Shown in pieces: positions 1 to 6,035 of a stretch of DNA of 7,907 nt. Every line of letters starts with the position of its first letter. Within the stretch, counting starts at the first letter, position 1. The notes under the pieces were generated by a model. The model was given only the letters and a program-made list of their open reading frames with translations, had not been told where the DNA came from and ran no database searches. The position numbers and the translations under genes were made by a program. The DNA is from Lachnospiraceae bacterium UBA7480 (GTDB lineage: Bacteria; Bacillota; Clostridia; Lachnospirales; Lachnospiraceae), in contig DLOQ01000084.1 of NCBI GenBank assembly GCA_002479655.1, forward strand, positions 15,158 through 23,064, given 5' to 3'.

Positions 1-36
1 ACGTTATTGAGAGTTTCGCAACCACCTAACTATTTC

Positions 37-585
37 TCATGCATCAAGCTTCGATCCGCAGTAAGGACAGCTCTTCACATACCCAATCCTGACCATCGTC
101 TCTCCTCCACAGCTTGCGCAGACGGCTTTTATCTCCCCTCCGGTCAAAGCTTTGGAACCCGTGTCCTTAAAAAGCACGATCTTCTCTGAGCTGCCGCCAT
201 TCTCTATCCTGCAATTCTTCAGTATCTTCATTTTGATCAGACCAATAATATCCTTCTTTAATTCAGGCGCTGTTTTTCCCATTGCCCGTGAAAGCACCGG
301 AAGCTGTATGACGCCGTCCGGATCATTGACAAAAAGGCTGTTATAGATATTAGCGTTGGCTAATCTCTTATTGATCCGGAAATGCGCGATAAATAGCAGA
401 ACAAAAATGGAAATCGCTAAAATATACATTTGGATCAGGAAGCGACTCCCCAAAAGCCCTTTGTCTGCAGAAAAATAATCAAAAAGCAAGACCTCAATGA
501 GCCTGACTACCAGTGAACCCCACAAATAGATCCCGACGATGGCAACGGTTTTTAAAAATAAATATAGCTTTTTATTGATATACAT
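37..585 (-). CDS. Two-pass membrane protein with C-terminal zinc ribbon (function unknown)
   Basis: This 182-residue protein has two hydrophobic segments, at about residues 7-27 and 50-67. A soluble region of about 70 residues follows (about 75-145); it looks like a small helical or winged-helix fold, with stretches such as LSRAMGKTAPELKKDIIGL. The C terminus is a zinc ribbon with CxxC pairs at Cys156/Cys159 and Cys173/Cys176. I chose the ATG at 585 because AGGGAG lies 6 nt upstream. The reading frame stays open to an ATG at 684, but that start would lie inside the preceding flavoprotein gene and add an unlikely Cys-rich leader. The gene starts 17 bp after the flavoprotein stop and is probably translated from the same mRNA. 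The membrane anchor, helical domain and zinc ribbon suggest a protein-protein or nucleic-acid-binding adaptor at the inner face of the membrane. That role is inference; I recognise no named family. Confidence 0.8.
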   Translation of the reverse strand: MYINKKLYLFLKTVAIVGIYLWGSLVVRLIEVLLFDYFSADKGLLGSRFLIQMYILAISIFVLLFIAHFRINKRLANANIYNSLFVNDPDGVIQLPVLSRAMGKTAPELKKDIIGLIKMKILKNCRIENGGSSEKIVLFKDTGSKALTGGEIKAVCASCGGETMVRIGYVKSCPYCGSKLDA

Positions 586-591
586 AACCGT

Positions 592-597
592 CTCCCT
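592..597 (-). promoter_or_regulatory. Ribosome binding site deciding the start of the zinc-ribbon gene
   Basis: AGGGAG on the minus strand lies 6 nt before the ATG at 585. It supports the shorter 182-residue protein over the longer frame that opens at 684 within the upstream gene. Confidence 0.7.
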
Positions 598-602
598 GAT
601 AT

Positions 603-1973
603 CTAATATTTCCCTGCAATATACCTTGCCACATGCACACCGCTTGCAGACGCATGGGACAGGGAATGAGTAATACCGCTGCAATCGCCTATAATGAACA
701 GGTTCTTATGATATGTCTCCAGATTCTCATCGATCTCAACTTCCATATTATAAAACTTCACTTCCACGCCATATAATAACGTATCTACATTGGCAGTGCC
801 CGGCGCAATCTTATCCAGCTTATAGATCATCTCAATGATACCGTCCAGGATACGCTTCGGCATAACAAGGCTTAAGTCGCCCGGTGTAGCGTTTAATGTA
901 GGCGTAATAAACGCCTCCTCAATACGCGACTGCGTACTCCGCTTTCCAGCGATCAGATCGCCGAATCTCTGTACGATCACCCCGCCGCCCAGCATATTGG
1001 AAAGTCTTGCAATACTCTCTCCATAACCATTGCTGTCCTTAAAAGGCGCGGAAAAATGCTTTGCAACCAGAAGCGCAAAATTGGTATTGTCCGTCTGCTT
1101 TTCCGGATCTTCATAGCTGTGTCCGTTGACGGTGACAATGCCATTCGTATTCTCATTCACCACAGCACCTTTGGGATTCATGCAAAATGTCCGGACCAGA
1201 TCACCATACTGCCGGGTACGGTAAACAATCTTGCTTTCATACAGTTCATCCGTCAGATGGGCAAATATCGCTGCCGGAAGCTCCACCCTCACGCCAATAT
1301 CCACACGATTGGATTTTGTTGGTACGGACAATTCTTTGCACACCGTTTCCATCCATTTACTGCCGCTCCGCCCTGCGGAAATGATGCAATATGTCCCCTC
1401 ATAGGTATCCTTTGCCGTCTCTGCCTGATAACCTCCATCGGTCTTTTTGACGCTCTCTACCGCCTCATTAAAACGAAACTCCACTTTATCCTTCAATTCC
1501 TGATAAATATGATCCAACACCACATAATTGATATCCGTTCCCAGATGACGCACTGATGCGTCCAGTAAGTGAAGACCATTTTGCAGACACAGCTTCTTGA
1601 TCTCCGTACTCGCCGTTGAGTACAATTTTGTCCCTTCGCCTCCGTGGGATAAGTTGATCTCATCGACATATTTCATCAATTCGATTGCGCGTTCTTTCCC
1701 TATGTACTCATACAGCGTTCCGCCAAACTGATTTGTGATGTTATATTTCCCATCCGAAAAAGCTCCGGCGCCGCCAAATCCATTCATGATAGAACAGGGT
1801 TTGCAGCCGATACAGGATTTTACCTTTTTACCGTCAATCGGACATTTCCTCTTATCTAATGGATTACCTGCCTCCAGCACCGTGATCTTCAGATCCGGAT
1901 TTAATTTTACAAGTTCATACGCAGAAAAGATTCCTCCCGGTCCCGCTCCGATAATAATCACATCGCTTTTCAT
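603..1973 (-). CDS. FAD-dependent dehydrogenase, COG2509 type, with a four-cysteine cluster
   Basis: The 456-residue product opens with a Rossmann dinucleotide-binding motif (GAGPGG, residues 9-14) and an acidic residue after the second strand (Glu34), as in FAD-binding oxidoreductases. The motif GFGGAGAFSDGK (65-76) is the signature I know from the uncharacterised COG2509 FAD-dependent dehydrogenases. The second FAD motif, IIGDCSG with Asp430, is near the C terminus and is followed by a helix that would cap the flavin. Four cysteines, Cys44, Cys54, Cys57 and Cys60, sit just before the GFGGAG motif. The protein is predicted to be cytosolic, with no signal peptide or membrane segment. I chose the ATG at 1973 because AGGAGG lies 8 nt upstream and the Rossmann strand starts at once. 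The frame extends to an ATG at 2015, with a weaker site (AAGGAA). The substrate is unknown. The gene lies 65 bp after the 75-residue gene and 17 bp before the zinc-ribbon gene, consistent with an hflX operon. Confidence 0.9.
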   Translation of the reverse strand: MKSDVIIIGAGPGGIFSAYELVKLNPDLKITVLEAGNPLDKRKCPIDGKKVKSCIGCKPCSIMNGFGGAGAFSDGKYNITNQFGGTLYEYIGKERAIELMKYVDEINLSHGGEGTKLYSTASTEIKKLCLQNGLHLLDASVRHLGTDINYVVLDHIYQELKDKVEFRFNEAVESVKKTDGGYQAETAKDTYEGTYCIISAGRSGSKWMETVCKELSVPTKSNRVDIGVRVELPAAIFAHLTDELYESKIVYRTRQYGDLVRTFCMNPKGAVVNENTNGIVTVNGHSYEDPEKQTDNTNFALLVAKHFSAPFKDSNGYGESIARLSNMLGGGVIVQRFGDLIAGKRSTQSRIEEAFITPTLNATPGDLSLVMPKRILDGIIEMIYKLDKIAPGTANVDTLLYGVEVKFYNMEVEIDENLETYHKNLFIIGDCSGITHSLSHASASGVHVARYIAGKY

Positions 1974-1981
1974 ACGCTGTT

Positions 1982-1987
1982 CCTCCT
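1982..1987 (-). promoter_or_regulatory. Ribosome binding site deciding the flavoprotein start
   Basis: A perfect AGGAGG on the minus strand stands 8 nt before the ATG at 1973. It supports a start directly at the FAD-binding strand rather than the ATG at 2015, which would add 14 polar residues. Confidence 0.75.
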
Positions 1988-2038
1988 GCATCATATTTTG
2001 ATCATTCACTGTCATTAATCGTAATGTTCCTTTACCGG

Positions 2039-2266
2039 CTAAAACATAAACATCATATTCATAAACACCGGCGGATTATCACCGGTATACCAGATGACGA
2101 TCCCCTGCTCCGTCACCTGTCGCAGCCACAATATCAGTCCATTATTATCCGTATAGGCAACCTCCGCCGATTGTAACGTCCCATAAGTGTAGACCGGATT
2201 TCTTAAAGCCACATACTGATTCGGATAAGTTTTATTGATCTGTTCCCTTGTCATACGCTCCGCCAT
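2039..2266 (-). CDS. Small conserved-looking protein of 75 residues, function unknown
   Basis: The ATG at 2266 is preceded by GGAGGG at a good distance, and the gene sits between hflX (42 bp upstream) and the flavoprotein gene (65 bp downstream), so I consider it real. The protein begins with a short polar helix (about residues 1-13). It then has aromatic, beta-rich sequence (YVALRNPVY, then alternating hydrophobic strands around residues 35-60) and ends in a hydrophobic, Met- and Phe-rich tail. There is no signal peptide, transmembrane segment, cysteine or recognisable catalytic motif. The pattern of one helix followed by several short strands recalls small DUF5678-like proteins, but this is a weak resemblance from memory. 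I cannot assign a function. Confidence 0.75.
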   Translation of the reverse strand: MAERMTREQINKTYPNQYVALRNPVYTYGTLQSAEVAYTDNNGLILWLRQVTEQGIVIWYTGDNPPVFMNMMFMF

Positions 2267-2308
2267 AATAACCCTCCATTCTCTGAAAATCTTTTACAAC
2301 ATACCGGT

Positions 2309-3592
2309 TCACACTAAATATCTTTCATACTTTCGATAATCTTCCGCTCTCAACCGCACTTTCATCCTAACGCCCTGCTCCTCATAGGAAACCTCCTCTA
2401 CGGCAGCATTCCGGTTCAGATAAGATACGATCCCACCCTGATCATAAGGAAAACAGAACTCTCCCGCTTGATAACGGTCTGCAAGCGTCTTCTCCATCAG
2501 ATCCAGCAGCTCCGTCAAGCCAATGCCCTTCTTGGCGGACATATAGATCTTATTGCCGCGGATGACCGGCAGCGATTTTTCATCCATACACAGATCCGCT
2601 TTATTATAGATATAGATGACCGGAATATCCCCTGCGCCAAGTCCTTTCAATGTCTGATACGTTACATTGATCTGATCATCCCTGTTGATATCCGAAAAAT
2701 CGATCACATGCAGCAGAATATCCGACTCTATTGCTTCCTCCAAGGTAGAATGAAACGCCTCCACCAGATGATGCGGCAGCTTGGAAATAAAGCCGACTGT
2801 GTCCGACAACAGAAACGGCTGATGATCAGGCGGAGCGATCTTTCTGACGGTAGTGTCCAAGGTTGCAAACAGCATATCTTCTTCGTAAACAAGCTTTTCC
2901 GGGACGGCTCCATCCTTCCGGTAATACTGCCTGAGCATGGTATTCATCAATGTAGATTTCCCTGCATTGGTATAACCGACCAGCGCAGCCCTGACAATGC
3001 CGGTATCATTACGCTTCTTTCGTTGCGTCACGCGTTCTTTTTTGATCTGCGACAGTTCCTTACGAAGCTCGCTCAGGCGGTGTTCCAGCTTACGTCTGTC
3101 AAGTTCCAGCTTCTTTTCGCCGACACCCTTATTGGCGCGGCTTCCTCCTCCGCCGCCCTGCCTGGACAATGCCTCATGCAATCCAACCAATCGGGGCAGC
3201 ATATACTGCAGCTTTGCGATCTCTACCTGCAGCTTTGCCTCCCTGCTCTTTGCCCTCTTTTCAAAAATCTCTAAAATCAACGATGTTCTGTCCAAAATCG
3301 GACAGTGAAGCTGATTTTGAAGATTCCTGATCTGCGTGGGTGACAGCGTATTATCAAATATGATCAGATCGGCGCACAGTTCCTCCATGGCAGCCAGCGC
3401 TTCATATACCTTCCCTGAGCCTATGTATAACGCCTTATCAGGGCGTTCCATCTTCTGTTCCATCCTGCCTGCCACATCCATACCGCAGGCTTTCGCAAGC
3501 TCAGAAAGCTCCCGCATGGATAACTCAAAATCTTTTTCCTCCGGCAGACACACCCCTACCAGAAGTGCGCGCTCTTTGTTTTCTATTTCCAT
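2309..3592 (-). CDS. hflX: GTPase HflX (ribosome-associated)
   Basis: This 427-residue protein is of normal length for HflX, a GTPase that binds the large ribosomal subunit and, in studied bacteria, splits stalled or heat-damaged ribosomes. The N-terminal domain (about 1-140) carries the family pattern with YIGSGK at 56-61 and a run around FDNTLSPTQ. A glycine-rich loop (146-150) and GEKKLELDRR (158-167) follow, then a basic, probably coiled-coil linker to about residue 195. The G domain is complete: G1 GYTNAGKST 206-214, G2 around FATLDTT, G3 DTVGF 264-268, G4 NKAD 330-333 and G5 SAK 352-354. A C-terminal domain of about 50 residues follows. The ATG at 3592 has GAGGAA upstream. The gene heads a tight run of four genes. 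I see no clear promoter in the 130 bp before it, so it may be read through from the amidohydrolase gene. Confidence 0.97.
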   Translation of the reverse strand: MEIENKERALLVGVCLPEEKDFELSMRELSELAKACGMDVAGRMEQKMERPDKALYIGSGKVYEALAAMEELCADLIIFDNTLSPTQIRNLQNQLHCPILDRTSLILEIFEKRAKSREAKLQVEIAKLQYMLPRLVGLHEALSRQGGGGGSRANKGVGEKKLELDRRKLEHRLSELRKELSQIKKERVTQRKKRNDTGIVRAALVGYTNAGKSTLMNTMLRQYYRKDGAVPEKLVYEEDMLFATLDTTVRKIAPPDHQPFLLSDTVGFISKLPHHLVEAFHSTLEEAIESDILLHVIDFSDINRDDQINVTYQTLKGLGAGDIPVIYIYNKADLCMDEKSLPVIRGNKIYMSAKKGIGLTELLDLMEKTLADRYQAGEFCFPYDQGGIVSYLNRNAAVEEVSYEEQGVRMKVRLRAEDYRKYERYLV

Positions 3593-3723
3593 TACTTTCC
3601 TCTTGCCCTATGCAGACTTACTTCATTTCTCTTACCCGCAGTGCTGAGCTCGATTCCGCTTTCTCCGTTCCACTTCGGTCCGTGCTAAGCAGACCGCTCC
3701 ATCTCGCTCGCGGGCTTCTGCGC
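3593..3723. repeat. GC-rich intergenic spacer, probable degenerate dispersed repeat
   Basis: The spacer between the amidohydrolase stop and hflX is richer in GC than its surroundings, mainly at 3637-3723, and has no gene. On the plus strand it contains two related units, CCGTTCCACTTCGGTCCG at about 3666-3683 and CCGCTCCATCTCGCTCGCGG at about 3694-3713. A short inverted repeat separates them (CGGTCC and AGACCG flanking GTGCTAAGC). This is typical of structured intergenic repeats copied around a genome, but one copy in one window cannot prove that. I see no good -10 box and no T-tract terminator in it. Confidence 0.4.
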
Positions 3724-4899
3724 TTATTTTATCACATTTTTCCTACGATGCACAATCCTACCGTCAATAATTGTATAAAAAGTTTCCGTAAAGATCTCCA
3801 TCGGATTGCCGGAAAAAATTGCGATATCGGCATCCTTTCCCACTTCGATACTGCCCATGCGGTCTGCCACACCGCATATTTTTGCCGGATTGATCGTGAT
3901 CGCCCGAAGTCCTTCTTCCATGGACAATCCGGCTTTTACAGCCAGACCCGCGCAATATGGCAGCGACTGGATCAGCGAAACCGGATGATCTGTCGTGATG
4001 GCAAGCAGTACCTTATTTTTTTCCATGATGCCCGCCGTCTTAAAGGAGGCGTACTGGATCTCTATCTTGCTCCGGCTTGCCAGATGCGGGCCCAAAATAA
4101 CCGGATACCCGCTTCGGCATATATCTTCCGCAATCAGATGACCTTCCGTACAATGATCCAATGTAATATCCAGATCATATTCCTGGGCAATACGAATCGC
4201 GGTATAGATATCGTCCGCCCGATGAACATGTACCTTTAAGGGAATTTCTTTCCTTAAAACCGGCAGCCAGCATTCATATCGGAAATCTTCTTTAAAATCA
4301 TCCGTCTTTTTTTCCTTTTGCGTCATATACCGTTTTGCCTGAAACAATTCTTCCCGCAGCATGGACGCAATCGCCATTCTTGTAGACGGCATTTTATTCT
4401 GACCGGAATAATTGACCTTGGGATTTTCTCCAAATGCCGCTTTCATTGCCGCCGGAGCCTTTACGATCAAATCATCGATCCGTCTGCCGAAGGTCTTGAC
4501 AAATGCAAACTGACCACCTACGACATTGGAGCTTCCGGGACCGATCATTGCCGCGGTAATACCCGCCCTGACCGCTTCGCCAAATGCCGCATCCATCGGA
4601 TTGATCGCATCAATCGCGCGAAGATAAGGCGTGATGGGCTGCTCTGTTTCATTGCAGTCATCCCCTTCCATTCCTTTTTTCTCTTCGGTGATTCCCATAT
4701 GACAATGCGCTTCTATGATTCCCGGCATGACGATACAGCCTTCGGCATTTAATATTTCGCCCTCAAAATCAGGCGGCAGGAGATCCTGTTCTCCTACCGC
4801 CGCTATCTTGCCTTCCTTAATGAGTATATTTCCGCGTTTTTCACCAAGTCCGGACATGCCCTGCATTGTATAAAGCAATCCATTTTTAATATAAATCAT
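3724..4899 (-). CDS. Amidohydrolase, imidazolonepropionase-like (COG1228 type)
   Basis: The 391-residue protein has the composite fold pattern of the amidohydrolase superfamily. An N-terminal beta-sandwich strand set (about 1-55) ends in the hallmark VMPGIIEAHCH, which gives His65 and His67 as metal ligands. The barrel then supplies His224 (within HVH), His249 (LDHCTEGH) and Asp304 (TTDHP), so the metal site looks complete. I see no obvious bridging lysine, which fits the mononuclear or imidazolonepropionase-like branch. The C terminus returns to the sandwich with GSIEVGKDADIAIFSGNP, typical of the family. No signal peptide is visible, so it is probably cytosolic. It should hydrolyse a cyclic amide, imide or similar C-N bond, but no histidine-degradation genes are nearby and the substrate is unknown. 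The ATG at 4899 follows GGAGGA at 5-6 nt. The gene lies downstream of a terminator-like hairpin, so it is probably a separate unit. Confidence 0.92.
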   Translation of the reverse strand: MIYIKNGLLYTMQGMSGLGEKRGNILIKEGKIAAVGEQDLLPPDFEGEILNAEGCIVMPGIIEAHCHMGITEEKKGMEGDDCNETEQPITPYLRAIDAINPMDAAFGEAVRAGITAAMIGPGSSNVVGGQFAFVKTFGRRIDDLIVKAPAAMKAAFGENPKVNYSGQNKMPSTRMAIASMLREELFQAKRYMTQKEKKTDDFKEDFRYECWLPVLRKEIPLKVHVHRADDIYTAIRIAQEYDLDITLDHCTEGHLIAEDICRSGYPVILGPHLASRSKIEIQYASFKTAGIMEKNKVLLAITTDHPVSLIQSLPYCAGLAVKAGLSMEEGLRAITINPAKICGVADRMGSIEVGKDADIAIFSGNPMEIFTETFYTIIDGRIVHRRKNVIK

Positions 4900-4918
4900 A
4901 CTATTCCTCCATGTCAGA

Positions 4919-4931
4919 GCAGCTTTGCTGC
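4919..4931. repeat. Small GCAGC-TTT-GCTGC hairpin in the amidohydrolase leader
   Basis: A 5-bp perfect stem with a 3-nt loop lies just upstream of the amidohydrolase ribosome binding site. The same arms (GCAGC, TTT, GCTGC) form the tip of the longer hairpin about 100 bp away at 5020-5033, so the two may share an origin. The stem is too short to be a terminator by itself. Confidence 0.4.
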
Positions 4932-4946
4932 AACTTAAATAGCGAT

Positions 4947-4991
4947 GAAAAACGCCGCTAAAAAGCGGACGAGTCCGCTTTTGCGTTTTTC
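4947..4991 (-). terminator. Probable intrinsic terminator after the spoIIQ-like gene
   Basis: The core is a perfect 9-bp stem, AAAAGCGGA (4961-4969) against TCCGCTTTT (4974-4982), with a 4-nt loop. It is extended by an outer 9-bp pair, GAAAAACGC (4947-4955) against GCGTTTTTC (4983-4991), across a 5-nt bulge. On the minus strand the core is followed by a run of T. The arms carry A/T tracts on both sides, so it could work in either direction. Its position, 70 bp after the spoIIQ-like stop and before the amidohydrolase gene, suits separation of two transcripts. Confidence 0.65.
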
Positions 4992-5059
4992 AGTGTGAGA
5001 CTTAGAACTTCTTTGCGAAGCAGCCTTTGCTGCGAGCAACTAGAAGTTCTTCTCACACT
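4992..5059. repeat. 68-nt long imperfect hairpin abutting a stop codon
   Basis: The outer arms AGTGTGAGA (4992-5000) and TCTCACACT (5051-5059) pair perfectly. After a 3-nt bulge, AGAACTTCT (5004-5012) pairs with AGAAGTTCT (5042-5050), then TTGC (5013-5016) with GCAA (5036-5039), then GCAGC (5020-5024) with GCTGC (5029-5033) around a 4-nt tip. That is 27 base pairs in 68 nt. The right arm reaches into the TAA stop of the spoIIQ-like gene. No T-run follows directly, so it looks more like a 3' stabilising structure or a dispersed repeat unit than a plain terminator. Confidence 0.6.
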
Positions 5060-5928
5060 TATTGCATAATATTTAAAGGATTCACCGGTTCCCCATCCTT
5101 GGTCATTTTAAAATACACATTACAGCCTTCTTCAGAATAAAAGATCGAAGGTTCCGCTACAAAACCCAGAATATCGCCTTTTTCCACATAATCACCCACT
5201 GAGACTGCATAATTTTCCAACTGTCCGTAAGTCAGCTGATATCCGTCTCCAAGGTCGCATACGATCGTCCCTCCTGTTTCCACATTCTGTCTGATAGATA
5301 CCACTTTACCATCAGCCGCAGCCGTGATCGGCTCTCCAACCGTAGCTTCAATGACAACAGAAGGATTATAACGATACTGATTCAACGTTTTATAATATAT
5401 AACCTGATTCATACTGTAGTTCATAAGAATATTGCCAACAACCGGCCATGCAAGGGCTTCATCCTCTGAAAAATGCAGCACGGGTTCCGGCGCCTGTGTC
5501 CGTTCTTCTACAGGCTCGCGCACTGTATTCGACGGAGTTTGTGAATTGATTTCAGAATTAAGCTCATCTTCCCTCGCCTGATCGAAACCATAATCATTCG
5601 CTGCATCATCACCTTGTCCCAACATCGCGCGATCCTCTACCGGCAATACAATATCGCTGGTATTGGCTTCTTCATAATTGATCTCTACATCCAGATCATC
5701 CGTCGGATTCTGCGGCTGAAGTCCTGCGATCTGATCTGCAATATCATTTGTCTGATTTTGTATTTCTTTATTTAATTCATTCAGATCGATTCGATTCTGA
5801 TCATTATCCTGTGTATTCCTTTGATTAACATAGATTCCTGTCATCGTCAACGCCGTTAAGATAAACGCTGACGCAGCAAGCATGATAATCCGTTCTTTCC
5901 GTAATCCGGACTTCCTGTTTCTTTTCAT
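5059..5928 (-). CDS. SpoIIQ-like membrane protein with degenerate M23 (LytM) domain
   Basis: This 289-residue protein has a short basic N terminus and one membrane segment (about 14-34). A long acidic, Asn/Gln-rich linker (about 38-155) follows, then a C-terminal M23 domain (about 160-285) recognised by its pattern of GEPITAAADGKV, GTIVCDLGDGY, YGQL, VEKGDILGFV and DGEPVNPL. Active M23 peptidases use HxxxD, an YGH-type His and HxH. Here these positions read Asn188 and Val192, Gln236, and Asn270 and Tyr272, so zinc binding and catalysis should be lost. With the SpoIID-like gene just upstream it resembles the clostridial spoIID-spoIIQ arrangement. SpoIIQ anchors the forespore side of the engulfment channel, so a binding rather than cutting role is plausible. 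The ATG at 5928 follows a strong AAGGAGG. A -35-like TTGACA (5999-6004) lies upstream but lacks a good -10. Fold assignment is firm; the SpoIIQ role is inference. Confidence 0.85.
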   Translation of the reverse strand: MKRNRKSGLRKERIIMLAASAFILTALTMTGIYVNQRNTQDNDQNRIDLNELNKEIQNQTNDIADQIAGLQPQNPTDDLDVEINYEEANTSDIVLPVEDRAMLGQGDDAANDYGFDQAREDELNSEINSQTPSNTVREPVEERTQAPEPVLHFSEDEALAWPVVGNILMNYSMNQVIYYKTLNQYRYNPSVVIEATVGEPITAAADGKVVSIRQNVETGGTIVCDLGDGYQLTYGQLENYAVSVGDYVEKGDILGFVAEPSIFYSEEGCNVYFKMTKDGEPVNPLNIMQ

Positions 5929-5952
5929 TGCATCCTCCTTAAATACCTAATT

Positions 5953-5970
5953 CCATGGAAATTTCCATGG
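5953..5970. promoter_or_regulatory. Perfect 18-bp palindrome upstream of the spoIIQ-like gene
   Basis: CCATGGAAATTTCCATGG equals its own reverse complement. It begins 25 bp before the ATG at 5928, just upstream of the ribosome binding site and about 30 bp downstream of a TTGACA element. That is a suitable place for a dimeric repressor site, or for a 7-bp hairpin in the mRNA leader. No regulator for it is known from this window. Confidence 0.45.
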
Positions 5971-6035
5971 GATTTCAAATGACATCTTCCAAATCAATTG
6001 TCAATAGATATTTTTACCCAAATGCAACGCTTTAT

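Noticed and set aside
1..36. A feature at the left edge after the zinc-ribbon gene stop.
   Set aside because: No start codon, hairpin or T-run can be supported in these 36 bases.
586..684. N-terminal extension of the zinc-ribbon membrane protein by 33 residues.
   Set aside because: It would overlap the end of the flavoprotein gene by 82 bp, while a good ribosome binding site stands directly before the ATG at 585.
2468..3274. A 268-codon open frame on the plus strand, antisense to hflX.
   Set aside because: It lies wholly inside a complete and well-conserved hflX on the other strand, is rich in His, Arg, Cys and Gln in the way of shadow translations, and shows no domain.
3565..4239. A 224-codon open frame on the plus strand running through the hflX start, the spacer and the 3' part of the amidohydrolase gene.
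   Set aside because: It crosses two convincing genes and the spacer, has shadow-like composition and no recognisable motif.
4912..5059. The whole hairpin-rich spacer as a miniature transposable element.
   Set aside because: The outer ends are not inverted repeats of each other and I see no target-site duplication; it is better described as separate hairpins.
5976..6004. Promoter for the spoIIQ-like gene built on the perfect TTGACA at 5999-6004.
   Set aside because: At spacings of 16 to 18 nt the -10 positions read TCATTT, CATTTG or ATTTGA, which are poor matches. I also found no convincing sporulation sigma factor site there.
5929..6035. Missing C-terminal part of the SpoIID-like gene hidden by a frameshift.
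   Set aside because: The 107-bp gap is too short, and no frame in it shows the expected Ser/Gly-rich SpoIID motif.
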